Shown: piece after piece, positions 53,676 to 61,787 of the stretch | Position numbering within the stretch: position 1 is the first letter of the stretch | Layout: every line of letters begins with the position of its first letter | NCBI GenBank assembly: GCA_965247505.1 | Contig: OZ252020.1 | Span: 620,001-684,000, forward strand | Source of the DNA: CAIYRG01 sp965247505 | GTDB lineage: Bacteria; Pseudomonadota; Alphaproteobacteria; Micropepsales; Micropepsaceae | Direction of reading: 5' to 3' | Length of the DNA: 64,000 nucleotides | The notes under the pieces: generated by a model | Told to the model about the DNA's origin: nothing | Database searches by the model: none | What the model saw: only the letters and a program-made list of their open reading frames with translations | Position numbers and translations under genes: made by a program

Positions 53676-54197
53676 TTAAGCCGACGGCTTCAGGGTTATC
53701 TCGATTTTATTAGCGCATTTTGTTTGAAGCAAATGTTCTTGGGCCGCCAGAATGCAACCGCAACCGGGCTGGCTCACTAGATCCCGATCAGCCCCGCTCA
53801 ACAAATAGCTCTCGTCCGAGCCGTCTCCCGCCCCATCGAGCTTACCGGTGGTACGAAATAATTCCCATTGCACGCCCTCTGGGTCTTCGATCCAAGCCTT
53901 ATCGCCTTTGGCGTAGCAGCAGCGCGCTCCATGCTGGACCAGCATATTATCGGCAGCTTCACGGCCACGAGCCGAAATAGTGTCGAGCTCCGCCTCGCCT
54001 TCCACTTGGATGCCGAGATGGCCGATGCCTCTGCGCTCACTGCCGGTGGATATGGCGAAATTCAGGCGCGGGTCTTCCAACATCCATTTGGCGTAGCCGC
54101 TTTTGACGCGGCTTGGCGCCTGTCCGAAAAGGGAGGTGTAGAACCGAAGCGATTGTTCGAGATCACAAACGTGAACATGTACATGCAGCCTAGACAT
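53676..54197 (-). CDS. arsI: ArsI/CadI family metalloenzyme (organoarsenical C-As lyase-like)
   Basis: A 173-residue vicinal-oxygen-chelate dioxygenase fold: LHVHVHVCDLEQSLRFYTSL with the first metal His, GIGHLGIQVEGEAELD with the second, and DPEGVQWELFRTTG with the Glu ligand. GARCCYAKGDKAW holds the adjacent cysteines that bind trivalent organoarsenicals in ArsI, so cleavage of methyl- or aryl-arsenite is likely. It overlaps arsR by 8 bp. A Cys pair QPGCGC near the end may add metal binding. Confidence 0.9.
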   Translation of the reverse strand: MSRLHVHVHVCDLEQSLRFYTSLFGQAPSRVKSGYAKWMLEDPRLNFAISTGSERRGIGHLGIQVEGEAELDTISARGREAADNMLVQHGARCCYAKGDKAWIEDPEGVQWELFRTTGKLDGAGDGSDESYLLSGADRDLVSQPGCGCILAAQEHLLQTKCANKIEITLKPSA

Positions 54198-54519
54198 TGC
54201 AGCACTCCTCTAATGTGATGTCGCAGATTTCCGGCTTGGCCTGACAACAATCCTGCATCAAATAGGTAAGCAGCTCGCGCATATGCGCGTAATACGCGGA
54301 GTAAATGATGCTGCGGCCCTCACGCCGCTGCGTGATGAGCCCGGCACGCTCAAGTTCCTTCAGATGAAAGGAAAGCGTAGGCGCGGTGACGCCCAATTCC
54401 GCGGCAATGGCGCCCGCGGCCACGCCCGGCGGTCCCGCAACGACAAGCACGCGGAACACGGAAAGCCTTGTTTCTTGGGCAATTGCTGCCAGAGCAGCCA
54501 CAGCATCATATATTTTCAT
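54190..54519 (-). CDS. arsR: ArsR family metalloregulator with C-terminal Cys cluster
   Basis: A 109-residue winged-helix repressor: recognition helix region GVTAPTLSFHLKELERAGLI and wing TQRREGRSIIYSA. The As(III) site is not the alpha-3 CxC of E. coli ArsR; instead the C-terminus has QDCCQAKPEICDITLEECCN, a Cys cluster as in the Acidithiobacillus-type ArsR. It would repress arsR-arsI. Upstream on the minus strand, TTGACG (54550-54555) and TATATT (54529-54534) form a plausible promoter with 15-bp spacing. Confidence 0.93.
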   Translation of the reverse strand: MKIYDAVAALAAIAQETRLSVFRVLVVAGPPGVAAGAIAAELGVTAPTLSFHLKELERAGLITQRREGRSIIYSAYYAHMRELLTYLMQDCCQAKPEICDITLEECCNV

Positions 54520-54528
54520 TATTGTACA

Positions 54529-54555
54529 AATATAGAATTATTAGTGGTCCGTCAA
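54529..54555 (-). promoter_or_regulatory. Candidate arsR-arsI promoter/operator
   Basis: On the minus strand TTGACG (-35-like) is followed after 15 bp by TATATT (-10-like), about 10 bp before the arsR ATG. The AT-rich dyad-like sequence around the -10 (AATTCTATATTTG) is the sort of site ArsR dimers bind. Spacing is short, so this is tentative. Confidence 0.4.
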
Positions 54556-54634
54556 TGGCCGAATCGTGCGGTTTGGCAGAATTTCTCTACCCCCGCACAA
54601 CATTTCTGGTTTTGAGTCTCCCAGAGAAATTACT

Positions 54635-54964
54635 TCAGACGACCAACACAATTGGTAGCAATGTAAGAAGCGGTATTCCTGCAAGCGCGTGAACATATTT
54701 GCTTTTGTAAAGGAGCATCGTGATTGCGCAGAATAGAGCAATCTCGCCAAGCGCTAGCCCCCAGAAGCGCGCGGCCTCTATGGCGAGCAAAGACGCGGCG
54801 ACAATGAGGAAAGCTCCGACGACGCGCGTGTCGCCCGGTTCGTCCTCCCAACTCGAAAATAGACTTGCTGCATGTTTTTGTCCCAAAATATTGGCCGCGC
54901 CGATGACGCCGAACAAAAATACAAACGAGCAATTTAACAAGCCAGCAAGAGAGAGTTCAAACAT
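54635..54964 (-). CDS. Small four-helix membrane protein, unknown
   Basis: A 109-residue protein with about four membrane helices (MFELSLAGLLNCSFVFLFGV, VVGAFLIVAASLLAIEAA, GLALGEIALFCAITMLLY, LAGIPLLTLLPIVLV) and a short polar loop SWEDEPGDTR. It resembles DoxX-like small membrane proteins only in topology. It precedes arsR on the same strand by about 115 bp. Confidence 0.65.
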   Translation of the reverse strand: MFELSLAGLLNCSFVFLFGVIGAANILGQKHAASLFSSWEDEPGDTRVVGAFLIVAASLLAIEAARFWGLALGEIALFCAITMLLYKSKYVHALAGIPLLTLLPIVLVV

Positions 54965-54992
54965 CGCAATTTTCCGTGGCTAACCTAAATCC

Positions 54993-55088
54993 TTAGGCCG
55001 CTACACTGACGACACCGACAGCGGCTGCGTAGAGATGCACTACAAAAATCACGCTGATCGCTGCCGCATAAAAAAGATTCTCTGCCAT
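54993..55088 (-). CDS. 31-residue membrane peptide
   Basis: MAENLFYAAAISVIFVVHLY followed by AAAVGVVSVAA: a single hydrophobic helix after three polar residues. The ATG at 55088 is preceded by GAGGAGGACTTA, one of the best ribosome-binding sites in the window, which supports real translation despite the size. It lies 28 bp before the four-helix protein gene and 49 bp after DUF2306 on the same strand. No family recognised; too short for routine annotation. Confidence 0.55.
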   Translation of the reverse strand: MAENLFYAAAISVIFVVHLYAAAVGVVSVAA

Positions 55089-55137
55089 TAAGTCCTCCTC
55101 AGAAAGTTGTTCTTGGGTGACGCAACGCGCGCGCCAT

Positions 55138-55839
55138 TCAGGTCGTGATTGTTTTGGTGAAGTGTTCCACAGCGGCAATGTGAATTTTGCTGCTCCTGTG
55201 GGTGTTTGCGCCGTGGGCCGGCTGCCGGCGGATGATCCATTCGGCCAGGGCGAGGTTGATGGCCCAGCCGGCGCCCATAATTAGTGCTTTGCTGAGCTCG
55301 CCCGTGGGGCCGACGAGAAGAAACCAAACCATGAAAATCAAAAATTGCGTGCCCGCGCCGAGACCGATTGCGTAGCCGCGCATCATCCAGGCGCCGTGCT
55401 GAGAAAATCTCCGCCGCCATATGGCTGCAACGCCAAGGCCGATGAACAGGACCATCGCGGAGCCCGTGGCAAGCCGGAAGACATAAAGAATCGGACCGTC
55501 GCCATCCACGGGTGGGTAGAATTGGGTCATCCACAGGCCAGAAAGCGCGACGATCAGCCCACTCGGCACCAGAATCTGCCCCGCAGTGCGATGCCAGCGC
55601 GGATTGCGATGGCGAAAACCGGAAGCGAATTGAAACGCGCCCAACACGCCGTAAAGGCCGGCGCTGATGATATGCAGCACAACGGGCACAGGCGCTGCAA
55701 AGAACCGGGCGTTGTCCGGTGTGATTTCCGCGCCGCCCCCAAGCTCGATAAGGCGAAAAACGCCGGCTAGGACGGGGACGAAGATGAGCGCGATCAGCCC
55801 GGAGGGTATGAGCCATTCGGATTTTGCGGAGGAGGTCAT
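55138..55839 (-). CDS. DUF2306 family membrane protein
   Basis: A 233-residue protein with about six membrane helices. GVLGAFQFASGFRHRNPRWH RTAG, with the HxxxG-like helix and HRTAGQILVPSG, is the DUF2306 core; several His (LHIISAGLYG) could bind heme or metal. Function unknown. Members are sometimes near redox genes. First in a same-strand run with the 31-residue peptide and the four-helix protein. Confidence 0.88.
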   Translation of the reverse strand: MTSSAKSEWLIPSGLIALIFVPVLAGVFRLIELGGGAEITPDNARFFAAPVPVVLHIISAGLYGVLGAFQFASGFRHRNPRWHRTAGQILVPSGLIVALSGLWMTQFYPPVDGDGPILYVFRLATGSAMVLFIGLGVAAIWRRRFSQHGAWMMRGYAIGLGAGTQFLIFMVWFLLVGPTGELSKALIMGAGWAINLALAEWIIRRQPAHGANTHRSSKIHIAAVEHFTKTITT

Positions 55840-55883
55840 TTCAAAGATCCTTTTTGTCTAAAATTCGGGCGCCTACCGCGCGA

Positions 55884-56693
55884 TTAGCTGTCTTCAGATT
55901 CAAAAGGTAAAAATCTCTTGGGATGGTCCCGAGCGTCGGCCACACCCGGTTTTCTGCCGACACAAGCCAAGCTCAGCCGCCAGCAAAACACGCGATCGTC
56001 GAAGGACAGGCTGAAGGTGTGTTCCAGGCCGCTTTCGAGCAGCCAGTTTTCCGCCCTATCGGGTGTCACTCGATGCGTTCTCCACATGAGATGCACGAGC
56101 ATCCCCAGGGCGGAGCGGCGCGTAATGCAGGCGACAAGAAGACCGCCGGGCTTCAATACGCGCACCATCTCCATGAGCGCGGCGTTTGGATCGACGAGGT
56201 GTTCAAGCACATGAGCGGTCATCACAAAATCAAAAACGCCGTTACCGTAAGGGAGCGCGCGTATGTCGCCGCGGCGAAGCGTTAAATCGAGATTTTTATC
56301 GCAAAGGGATTGGCGTGCTCGCTCGAGCATGTGAGGCGATATATCGACAGCATCGAGCTAGAACCGCGTTGGTAAAACACGAGCGAGCGCGCTTGAAAGT
56401 GCGCCGGTGCCCACACCGCAATCCAATACGCGGGGCCGCGCTCCGGAGGTACTCAGTGCTTCCTTGCTGAGCACGCTACGCAGTAACGCCTCATATGCGC
56501 CCGGAAACCCAAGCCGATCGAGCATGCGCGCCCAACCCGGCGCAGCCCGATCATAGAAGCGGGCAAGTTCCGGCTCGCTGAAGGCAAGCCGGCGCACTGA
56601 AATCTGCCAAGAGCCAAACCAACGTGCAAACACGGGAATTGTCTGATCGGCATATTGAACATTGCCATGTTGCACATTGTAAAACTCGTTCAT
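55884..56693 (-). pseudogene. SAM-dependent methyltransferase gene with in-frame TAG
   Basis: The N-terminal part (56693-56361) reads MNEFYNVQHGNVQYADQTIP to LDCGVGTGALSSALARVLPT, with motif I. A TAG at 56358-56360 follows RF; the same frame goes on LDAVDISPHMLERARQSL, then VMTAHVLEHLVDPNAALMEM and VRVLKPGGLLVACI to the stop at 55884. Both halves are needed for the Rossmann fold, so the gene is inactive unless read through. One substitution explains it. Intact length would be 269 residues. The next gene is another methyltransferase. Confidence 0.87.
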
Positions 56694-56827
56694 GGGCTTG
56701 TTCTCATCTCAATCATTCATTTTTCGCGCCGCGCTAAGGGCAAGCCGAGGGCGGCCTCGCAAACAGGAGGGTCAAAATACAGAGCCAGTCCGGCTATTTT
56801 TTTCGAGTGCAGATAAACGAAACGCTG

Positions 56828-57478
56828 TTATGCGTCCGGCTTTATGCGTCTGGCTTTATCCGCCTTCCGCGCAACGATAAATACGGCCTTGCCTTTGCCG
56901 GGCTGCCATTGACGCTCGATTTTGAAACCGGCTTGGATGAGGCCGTCCATCAGCTCCTGGCCGGTGAAGACCCGGACAAGCGGAAATATTCTAAGAAATT
57001 TTCCGATCGGCAGAACGTATTTTAAGAGCGCATTCATTTCGCCAATACAAGCGGTGCTCGACACGAACATACCGCCGGGCTTCAACATCCTATGGACTTT
57101 TTCGATCGCGACCTGTCTGTCGTCCAGCAAATGCAAAATGCTGAGCCCGAGAACCACATCGAAAGATCCAGGCGCGGCGTCGAAGCCATCAATGTCCGAC
57201 TGCTCGAGCGAGATATTTCCAATGCCTTCCGTCTGTGCCTTCGAACGGGCGATCTCCAGCATGTTCTTAGAGATATCGATCGCATGAATGTGTTCGACAT
57301 AAGGGCTGTGCAAGATCGCCGTCGATCCCGTTCCGCAGCCAAATTCGAGAACTTGGCTATCCGGGCGCAAATATTCGCGCGTGGTCTCTAGCTTGGTTTG
57401 ATAGGCAGCTTCGTCGGCAATCGGCTTGCGGGAATATTTGTCCGCATGCCTGTCCCAAAACCGGCTCTCATGATTCAT
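56828..57478 (-). CDS. Class I SAM-dependent methyltransferase
   Basis: A 216-residue protein from ATG 57478 (after GGAGATCAC; an ATG four codons earlier is possible). Motif I VLEFGCGTGSTAILHS, motif II IHAIDISKNMLEIARSKA and VVLGLSILHLLDDRQVAIEK then MLKPGGMFVSSTACIGEMNA give a UbiE-like small-molecule methyltransferase. Substrate unknown. Divergent from the LysR gene across 125 bp, so LysR may regulate it. Confidence 0.92.
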   Translation of the reverse strand: MNHESRFWDRHADKYSRKPIADEAAYQTKLETTREYLRPDSQVLEFGCGTGSTAILHSPYVEHIHAIDISKNMLEIARSKAQTEGIGNISLEQSDIDGFDAAPGSFDVVLGLSILHLLDDRQVAIEKVHRMLKPGGMFVSSTACIGEMNALLKYVLPIGKFLRIFPLVRVFTGQELMDGLIQAGFKIERQWQPGKGKAVFIVARKADKARRIKPDA

Positions 57479-57603
57479 CGTGATCTCCATCGGTCCTACC
57501 CTTTCATCTTGCGAAGAGAGTTGATCCCCTCAAGGCGTTCATAAAGCCATACGCAGAGCAAATAGGAATTGCGAAAAATTGTACTTCTGGTATACGAAAA
57601 TGC

Positions 57604-58500
57604 ATGAACTGGCAGGCAGTATCCTTCGATTGGAACCAAGTTCGCGCGTTTCTCGCCACCGCCGAAGAGGGCTCGCTCTCGGCGGCCGCCCGCGCTCTGG
57701 GCCAAACCCAGCCCACCCTCAGCCGCCAGGTCACTGCTCTCGAAGAGGAGCTGGGCGTTACCCTGTTCGAGCGTGGCCGTCGCGCCATGATTTTGACGGA
57801 AACAGGATTGGAACTGCTCGAGCATGTTCGGGCGATGGGCGAAGCGGCAAACCGCGTATCGCTATCGGCATCGGGTCATTCGCAAGCGATCGAAGGAAAA
57901 GTCAGTATCACTGCGACCAATGTCATGGCGACCTATCATCTGGCAGGCCCATTGAAAAAAATTAGAGAAACTGCGCCGCAGATAGAGCTCGAAATTGTTA
58001 CCTCCAATCAAATCCAGGATCTGACCCGCCGCGAAGCCGATATCTCCATCCGTCACGCGCGCCCCGAGCAACCCGACCTGATCGCAAAACTGATTGGAGA
58101 GACTTCGGCGCATCTTTATGCGTCGCGCGATTATCTCGACAAACATGGCAGGCCGCAAAATGCCGGCGATTTATCGGACGCCGAAATGATCGGGTTCGAA
58201 CATGCCGACCAGATGTTGGCGTTCCTCAACAATTTGGGTCTTTCGCTTACCCCGCAAAACTTCAAAATCGTAACGGCGAGCGGCACCGTTATTGTCGAAC
58301 TGGTCCGGCAAGGTTTGGGGATAAGCATATTTACTAAAGATGCCGAAAACATCTTTCCCGAGCTCGAGCGCGTGCTCCCGGATTTTGGCCCAATCCCGGT
58401 TCCCATTTGGTTGGTGACACATCGGGAGCTGCACACAAGCCGGCGCATTCGCCTGGTCTTCGATATATTGGCCAGCGAGCTAGCCAAGCGTTTGCGCTGA
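57604..58500 (+). CDS. LysR family transcriptional regulator
   Basis: A 298-residue regulator: N-terminal winged helix WNQVRAFLATAEEGSLSAAA and RALGQTQPTLSRQVTALEEE, then a substrate-binding domain (IEGKVSITATNVMATYHLAG, QGLGISIFTKDAENIFPEL). LysR proteins usually control a divergent gene; here that is the methyltransferase at 56828. Downstream, 62 bp away, lies a secreted HbpS gene. Confidence 0.95.
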   Translation: MNWQAVSFDWNQVRAFLATAEEGSLSAAARALGQTQPTLSRQVTALEEELGVTLFERGRRAMILTETGLELLEHVRAMGEAANRVSLSASGHSQAIEGKVSITATNVMATYHLAGPLKKIRETAPQIELEIVTSNQIQDLTRREADISIRHARPEQPDLIAKLIGETSAHLYASRDYLDKHGRPQNAGDLSDAEMIGFEHADQMLAFLNNLGLSLTPQNFKIVTASGTVIVELVRQGLGISIFTKDAENIFPELERVLPDFGPIPVPIWLVTHRELHTSRRIRLVFDILASELAKRLR

Positions 58501-58562
58501 TAAGGACGATTCGTCCATATCGCTACTGCCAGATGTCGTGAAAACCAGACGAGGAGAAACAC

Positions 58563-59168
58563 ATGAAGATCGCTAAAACATTTTTGCTGCGGACCGCCCT
58601 GAGCGGCCTAGTTCTGCTAACAATCGTTTCGCTGCAACCCGCCTTCAGCCAAGAGGAACGACCGGTAACTGCGCCTGCGCTCATTTCGCTCAGCGAAGCA
58701 CAGGCCATTGTCGATGGTGCAGTAGCCTTCTCGCGCGAGCGGAACATGGTGATGGCTGTCGTGGTGCTCGATCAGTCCGGCTATGTCGTGTCCTCCGCGC
58801 GCATGGACCGCGCACCTTTTCGCAACACGCATTTTGCTCAAGGAAAAGCATTTGCGTCGGCCATAACCGGGCGAACGTCAGAAGCTTTAGGCGAACTGGC
58901 CAACGACCGACCCGACCGATATTTCGGTATGATGAACATGTATCCCGGAAAAGTTTATCTCGCAGGGGGAGGTGTGCCGCTCAGTGTCGATGGCACGATT
59001 GTCGGCGCTGTCGGCGTTTCCGGACTTCCTCAGGGCATTGATGAAATGGCGGCGCGCGCCGGAATGGCCGCGTGGGAAACATATAGGGCAAATGGGGCGA
59101 TGTCCCTATCTCTGTTGAAATACGTGGGGCAGGCGTCGCTGGTTGATGATGTTATGCTGCCTTCATGA
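58563..59168 (+). CDS. Secreted GlcG/HbpS protein with IS-altered C-terminus
   Basis: A 201-residue DUF336 protein: signal peptide ending PAFSQE, then NMVMAVVVLDQSGYVVSSAR, FAQGKAFASAITGRTSEAL and GGVPLSVDGTIVGAVGVSG. An IS256-family element is inserted after the codons for Arg-Ala-Asn-Gly (target duplication GCAAATGG). Joining the flanks shows the original end was ANGGE then TAG (60560-60562). The present frame instead runs 23 codons into the IS (AMSLSLLKYVGQASLVDDVM) to a stop at 59166. Only the last two native residues are lost, so the protein may still work. Confidence 0.9.
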   Translation: MKIAKTFLLRTALSGLVLLTIVSLQPAFSQEERPVTAPALISLSEAQAIVDGAVAFSRERNMVMAVVVLDQSGYVVSSARMDRAPFRNTHFAQGKAFASAITGRTSEALGELANDRPDRYFGMMNMYPGKVYLAGGGVPLSVDGTIVGAVGVSGLPQGIDEMAARAGMAAWETYRANGAMSLSLLKYVGQASLVDDVMLPS

Positions 59169-60545
59169 TGGTTTCAATGGCACTGTCGGCCAGAGCCTTT
59201 CTCAAGTGTTCCTGGAGAGCATTTCGGAGGATGGGCAGCTGGCGATAGGCCTTGAGGCGACGGAAGGTTTTCTGGGCCTCCAGCAGGCCGGCGGCGGTCC
59301 ATCTGAGCGCCATCTCGGCGTGTCTCCAGCGTTTGACGTTGCGGGTGACCTGGCGCACCGTGCCGAGCGCGTTCTCGACGATGTTGGTGCAGGCGAGCGA
59401 GCGCCGGAGTTCGTGCGGTAGGCCGAGGCGGATGACGGTGAGGATCTCCTCCAGCCCCTCCAGGATGCTGCCCGAGACGCCCGGTTCCTCATGCTCCAGA
59501 CGCCGGACCAGGTTGCGCAAGAGCCGCTCGGCCTTGTTTGCGTCGTCCTGGTCCCAGGCCTGACGGGGCGCCTTCTTGACGCTCGCGTGCAAATGTTGGG
59601 GCAGGCGCTCGATGATGTTACGGCCCTTGTGGACCTGGCAGCGCTGGATGGCGGCGGCCACACCGAAGGTGTTTCGGATCGCTTTGCTGAGTGCCTTCGC
59701 GCCATCGACGATGAACAGCCGCGGCAGTGTCGGATCGAGCCCCCTGGCGAGGAGATTGTCGATCAAGGCCTGGACGATGACCGTGTTCTCCGTCGCCCCC
59801 TCGACCACGGCCAGGACATGCTTGTCGCCGTTGCCATCGACGCCGATCGCCGCCATCAGGACATGGTCGCCGACATGCAGACCGTCGATCTGGATGACTA
59901 GCAGGTCGAGTTCCGAGAGATCCGAGGCGAGCCAGGCCTTCATCTTCTTGCGTGACAGCGCCACAAAGCGCCGGGAAACGGCCGACTTCGAGGTGCCGTC
60001 GCCACGCGCTTTCGCCAGGTCGCCCTCGGGCAGACGGACCGCGCGGTGGTACTTGCGGGTCGACACGTTCAGCACCATCAGGTTGAGCGCCCACTCGAGC
60101 AGCAGGTTGCCATCGCGTAGCGCCTGCCAACTCTCCAAGCTCACCTCTTTGCCCGCCCGGTCACGAACCCGTGGCCGGGCCACCTTCACTTTGCCGCCGT
60201 GGTAGCCGATCTCGCTATGTGTCCTGCCCCAGCGATAACCTCGACGGTCCCTATGGCGGCGATGTCGGGCCCCGCACACGGTCGTGGCGTCCTCCTCCAT
60301 CATCTCGGCCAAGGCCTCGACCCCGGCCAGAAGACAAAACCGATCCACGCTGAGATGGACTGCGTCCATCGCGTCCGCCAGCGGCGGCATAGGAATCGAG
60401 GGGGCAAGGGCTTTCGGGCGGCTGGAACTACGGATATTATTTCCCATGGTGTCGTTCTCCCTTTTGGGTTTGCAGCACCCGGAGCCTAACGGCTCCAGGA
60501 GAGCGACACCTACCCCAACTTTTCAACATCGACCGGGACATCCCC
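59096..60545 (-). mobile_element. IS256-family insertion sequence (1450 bp)
   Basis: The ends are GGCGATGTCCC at the left and, read inward from the right, GGGGATGTCCC; the matching extends with gaps further in (TGTTGAAA, then TGGGG and GTCGCT on both sides). An exact 8-bp duplication GCAAATGG flanks it (59088-59095 and 60546-60553). One transposase on the minus strand. A GGAGCC-TAAC-GGCTCC hairpin lies inside the right end upstream of the transposase (about 60480-60495). Confidence 0.94.
59152..60447 (-). CDS. IS256-family (Mutator-type) transposase
   Basis: A 431-residue transposase. Catalytic regions: LLVIQIDGLHVGDHVLMAAI (first Asp), LFIVDGAKALSKAIRNTFG (second Asp), CQVHKGRNIIERLP (the C/H-x-x-H signature) and TNIVENALGTVRQVTRNVKR (Glu). 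Full length for the family and intact. Its 3' end overlaps the chimeric tail of the HbpS gene by 17 bp on the opposite strand. Confidence 0.96.
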   Translation of the reverse strand: MGNNIRSSSRPKALAPSIPMPPLADAMDAVHLSVDRFCLLAGVEALAEMMEEDATTVCGARHRRHRDRRGYRWGRTHSEIGYHGGKVKVARPRVRDRAGKEVSLESWQALRDGNLLLEWALNLMVLNVSTRKYHRAVRLPEGDLAKARGDGTSKSAVSRRFVALSRKKMKAWLASDLSELDLLVIQIDGLHVGDHVLMAAIGVDGNGDKHVLAVVEGATENTVIVQALIDNLLARGLDPTLPRLFIVDGAKALSKAIRNTFGVAAAIQRCQVHKGRNIIERLPQHLHASVKKAPRQAWDQDDANKAERLLRNLVRRLEHEEPGVSGSILEGLEEILTVIRLGLPHELRRSLACTNIVENALGTVRQVTRNVKRWRHAEMALRWTAAGLLEAQKTFRRLKAYRQLPILRNALQEHLRKALADSAIETIMKAA

Positions 60546-60643
60546 GCAAATGGCGGAGAATAGGGTTAGTCAGCTAGCAGCTTTGGCTGTGATGCAGCAT
60601 AGTGCGATTTCAATTGATGCGGGTGCGAGGGAACCGCCTGGCG

Positions 60644-61573
60644 ATGTTTGGTTTCTTAAAATTCGCTGCGGGCCGGCGAGTGCCTAAGCTGCCGCTTGGC
60701 ATTGGCGCGTCCATAGCGGCCGCCGGTATCGTCGTTGCGATAACCGCAGCGTCCACTGCGCTAATCCCTACCTCTCACGCTGCCGAACACGCGCACACGA
60801 TTGCCGATTTCTCGGGCAATTGGCAGCGGCCTTTCCCGCCTGAGGGGGCGTCTAAATGGCCGCTAAGACTGATCTTCTACCCGCCGGATAACGGGCCCGG
60901 GCCGGTGGTTTTTAACGCGGAAGCCGGCGAGATTCGTCAAGGCATGCCCTATATGGGCGATGACACAAATCCCATCCTATTGCCGCATGCCGCCGCTTCT
61001 GTCAGGGCGCAGCGCGATATGTACCGAAATGGCGAAGCGGTTTGGTCGGCCTTTGCGCTTTGCTGGCCGGTTGGCGTTCCCCTCGCCTTCAGCATGGTCA
61101 ACGCGGTTCAATTTCTGCAAGCCGACGACCAGGTGACGATTATCTATCAGCGCGGTCAAACCATTCGCCATGTCTATCTCAATGAAGGGCACCCGCGCGA
61201 TGCCGCGCCAACTTGGTTCGGCCATTCCGTTGGGCATTATGAAGGACCCAACACGCTTGTGATCGATACCATCGCGCAGGACCCGCGCGCACTCCTCGAT
61301 CGTTTCGCAACACCGAAAAGCGAAGCAATGCGCATTACCGAACGATATTCCATTTCGGACGACGGGCAGCTTCTAGAAGTCGAATTCAACGTCGAAGATC
61401 CCAAGACATTCACAACCGCATGGTCCGCGAAAGTCAGCTATGTGAGAATAGCAGCGCGCAGCGGAGACGCCCCTCAGGCGCCGATATTCGAGGAAGTTGT
61501 TTGCTCGGAGAACAATCGCGACGCCGGTGGCGGAACCTATCCTATCCCGGTAGCAGCGACGGCGGATTTTTAG
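60644..61573 (+). CDS. Exported protein of an unnamed family (GHYEGPNTLVIDT motif)
   Basis: A 309-residue protein from ATG 60644; in-frame starts at 60602 and 60617 are also possible. A positively charged start and hydrophobic stretch (IGASIAAAGIVVAITAAS) form a signal or anchor. Body: TIADFSGNWQRPFPP, SVGHYEGPNTLVIDTIAQDP, and EEVVCSENNRDAGGGTYPIP at the end, collinear with the protein at 41883, including the ICAENN/VCSENN terminus. Role unknown. It follows the IS256 insertion and may have been co-transcribed with the HbpS gene upstream, the same pairing of families seen at 41883-43243. Confidence 0.8.
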   Translation: MFGFLKFAAGRRVPKLPLGIGASIAAAGIVVAITAASTALIPTSHAAEHAHTIADFSGNWQRPFPPEGASKWPLRLIFYPPDNGPGPVVFNAEAGEIRQGMPYMGDDTNPILLPHAAASVRAQRDMYRNGEAVWSAFALCWPVGVPLAFSMVNAVQFLQADDQVTIIYQRGQTIRHVYLNEGHPRDAAPTWFGHSVGHYEGPNTLVIDTIAQDPRALLDRFATPKSEAMRITERYSISDDGQLLEVEFNVEDPKTFTTAWSAKVSYVRIAARSGDAPQAPIFEEVVCSENNRDAGGGTYPIPVAATADF

Positions 61574-61787
61574 ATTGAGCGCGATGCCCTAATTATCGGC
61601 GCATCCGCTGGGTACCATCAACCCTGATACGAAGCGGTGAAAAGGACGCCGAAATATCCGAACGTGCTCTTTAGCTCAAAAGGCAGACTTTGATCCCGCG
61701 GTGCAAAGCCCCGCATGGTGCAATAGGCCGACATTTTCTTCGCAAACTGCAAGGACAAAAAACGGCAGGCCGCCCTCCCGCAAATGT

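Noticed and set aside
55088..55178. N-terminal extension of the 31-residue peptide containing EQLSEEDL, similar to an epitope tag
   Set aside because: A chance resemblance in the region covering the ribosome-binding site; the strong site points to the internal ATG.
18810..56693. Recoded stop codon in this organism
   Set aside because: All of TAA, TGA and TAG occur as premature stops, and all three also end intact genes in the window.
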